In this document: one piece after another, positions 62,830-64,000 of the stretch
Layout of the letters: the number at the start of each line of letters is the position of its first letter
Position numbering within the stretch: position 1 is the stretch's first letter
Assembly: GCF_016745425.1 (NCBI RefSeq)
Contig: NZ_JAERVK010000001.1
Coordinates: 248,001 to 312,000 of the forward strand
DNA: 64,000 nucleotides
Origin: Candidatus Methylomicrobium oryzae
GTDB lineage: Bacteria > Pseudomonadota > Gammaproteobacteria > Methylococcales > Methylomonadaceae
Direction: 5' to 3'
Notes under the pieces: model-generated
The model's input: the letters and a program-made list of their open reading frames with translations, nothing else
What the model was told of the DNA's origin: nothing
Database searches by the model: none
Program-made: the position numbers and the translations under genes

Positions 62830-63528
62830 TCAAAGTTTATCGATAGTACGCTCTGCGGCTCTGCGCAGCAGGGCTTTGATTTTAGCGAACACTTGCTCGA
62901 TCGGATTTAGGTTCGGGCTGTCAGTTGGCAGGTCTTGCAAGGTTGCTCCTTGTGCTTGAATGATCGCTTCGACCTCGGCCACTTTATGCGCCGGCAGATT
63001 ATCGCGGATGACGCTATCGCCGGGGCTTAACGTCGGTCCGAGCTGCGAACGCAGATATTCTTTGAAGGTATCAGCCTTCCTCGCCTGATCCCCCCGGTGT
63101 GGTTAGCCGATCGGCCCGCGATCCGGCCATGAAGGTCAGCGTTTGCCATTGGCCTGCCGCGCAGCGTCCTTACACCGAGCATCCCTTACAATTCTGCCAT
63201 AGCGTCGGCTCATGCCGTTCGTCATCCTGGTTTCATCCAGAAATACCCGCTTGGAAATATCGCAATATTGTTGCCAGGCTTGCCATTGATTCTTCCGTTC
63301 AGACGCCCTATACGCGAGCGGTTGTGAACGGATGCTTTTTATAGCGAAAACCCAGCTTCAGGCGCAGAAACTTATTCAGGGCCGCGATCGATAGGGTAAG
63401 GCATGTTCGGTTTCCAGCCAGCTTTGCAGTTCCTTCAATGTCATCGATGGGCTTACCGCTTGCGCTATTAGGGCATCAGCATAGGGTTCCAGAATCGCCC
63501 ATCGTAGCCGCCGGCTGGCTGGACACAT
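62830..63528 (-). pseudogene. IS630-family transposase, decayed
   Basis: Reading the minus strand from 63528 to 62830 gives fragments of an IS630 DDE transposase in shifting frames: an N-terminal helix-turn-helix piece (RLRWAILEPYADALIAQAVS), a middle piece with GFRYKKHPFTTARV and CDISKRVFLDETRMTNGMSRR, and an intact C-terminal end (DNLPAHK ... SPNLNPIEQVFAKIKAL) closing at the stop codon 62832. At least three frame breaks or stops and a shortened middle mean no full product. Inverted ends were not found. Confidence 0.8.
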
Positions 63529-64000
63529 GGCCGCTCTTTCGTCGAGGGAAATAGAACAATTATATATACTAGAATCTTATCTATAAATTAAGGATCTATG
63601 AGAAGTAGAATAAGTTTTTTTGCTAAGTTTTTTGTATTTTTAATAGTCGTTTAAGTCGATCTGTGTATTATGGCCCCGCATGACTAAAGTCGAGCTAAGA
63701 GCTTGCCATCAATGGTTTTAGGTTTGCTGCTTTTTTATATACGCTTCAGAATGACAGCTTCATGAGTCCAGGGATCATAAATATTTGAAAGAATAGGCAC
63801 AGATTAAGCCTTCTTTCAGGCAGAGAACAAGACTTTTTCTATTGTCGTCCGGTAAAAAACAGCGTATGGCGTAGAAGGTGCCTGGATCGCTAACTCACTT
63901 GTTTTAATTTTTTAAAAAGGTGCGGTTTTGACGAATTTGCTATTTTAATACTGTGTGAATTTAGTCTATCAATAAAAATAAGTCCTTTTTAAGAAATCCG
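63529..64000. other. AT-rich end of window, no gene seen
   Basis: About 470 bases with lower GC content than the rest. No frame with a ribosome binding site, no tRNA and no palindrome of note. It probably belongs with the decayed insertion element or is an unlisted upstream region of the next gene. Confidence 0.5.

Overview
The window reads as chromosome from a GC-rich gammaproteobacterial methylotroph, most likely a methanotroph of the order Methylococcales. The pointers are two adjacent genes for methylene-tetrahydromethanopterin dehydrogenase (C1 oxidation), a pyrophosphate-dependent phosphofructokinase, and gammaproteobacterial gene order in the housekeeping blocks (rpsF-rpsR-DUF2232-rplI, dksA-gluQ, rimP-nusA-infB-rbfA-truB-rpsO-pnp). 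This assignment is an inference from gene content; I could not run a search.

Layout. 1-6.0 kb: carbohydrate and envelope genes: the 3' part of a cellobiose-phosphorylase-like gene, a GH30 and a GH17 glycosidase, and an S11 peptidase with a polybasic tail. 6.1-8.7 kb: leftward gcvH, dgkA, a PfkB-family kinase and mazG. 8.9-13.5 kb: rightward run of two isoaspartyl methyltransferase genes (the second exported), a polytopic spermidine-synthase-like protein and an M23 peptidase. 13.5-16.6 kb: nitrilase/GNAT pair, a Rof-like Rho inhibitor and a DegQ-like protease. 16.6-17.4 kb: intergenic stretch with a candidate small RNA. 17.4-20.2 kb: MDR oxidoreductase, a PLP decarboxylase and 5-formyl-THF cyclo-ligase. 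20.4-22.4 kb: the two mtdB paralogues. 22.5-24.7 kb: ribosomal protein cluster. 25-33 kb: exported beta-propeller, rhodanese, aminotransferase, dksA-gluQ, membrane proteins, a LOG protein and an unlisted 57-residue ORF. 33.3-36.6 kb: ilvB-ilvH-ilvC operon. 37-40 kb: glgP and trmL. 40.2-45.2 kb: a Fic protein behind repeated operator-like half-sites, then a cysteine-rich regulator divergent from a two-domain multicopper oxidase and a cupredoxin/beta-propeller fusion. 45.2-50 kb: a MITE-like element, pfp, an incomplete peptide-type ABC transporter, and C-rich palindromic repeats. 50.3-53.6 kb: YjbQ, lipase-maturation-factor-like protein, DUF393 protein and two tiny DUF3096 membrane proteins. 53.8-62.7 kb: the translation/transcription/RNA-decay superoperon. 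62.8-63.5 kb: a decayed IS630-type transposase; the last ~470 bases are AT-rich with nothing recognisable.

How the parts work together: the mtdB pair, 5-formyl-THF cyclo-ligase and gcvH serve one-carbon flow; pfp, glgP, a PfkB kinase and the glycosidases serve sugar and reserve-glucan metabolism; ilvBHC and the aminotransferase serve amino-acid synthesis. The parts that look least described are the copper module at 41.4-45.2 kb with its palindromic operator, the candidate sigma-54 small RNA at 17.28 kb, the operator array before the Fic gene, the exported isoaspartyl methyltransferase, and the terminator-rich leader of rimP-nusA.
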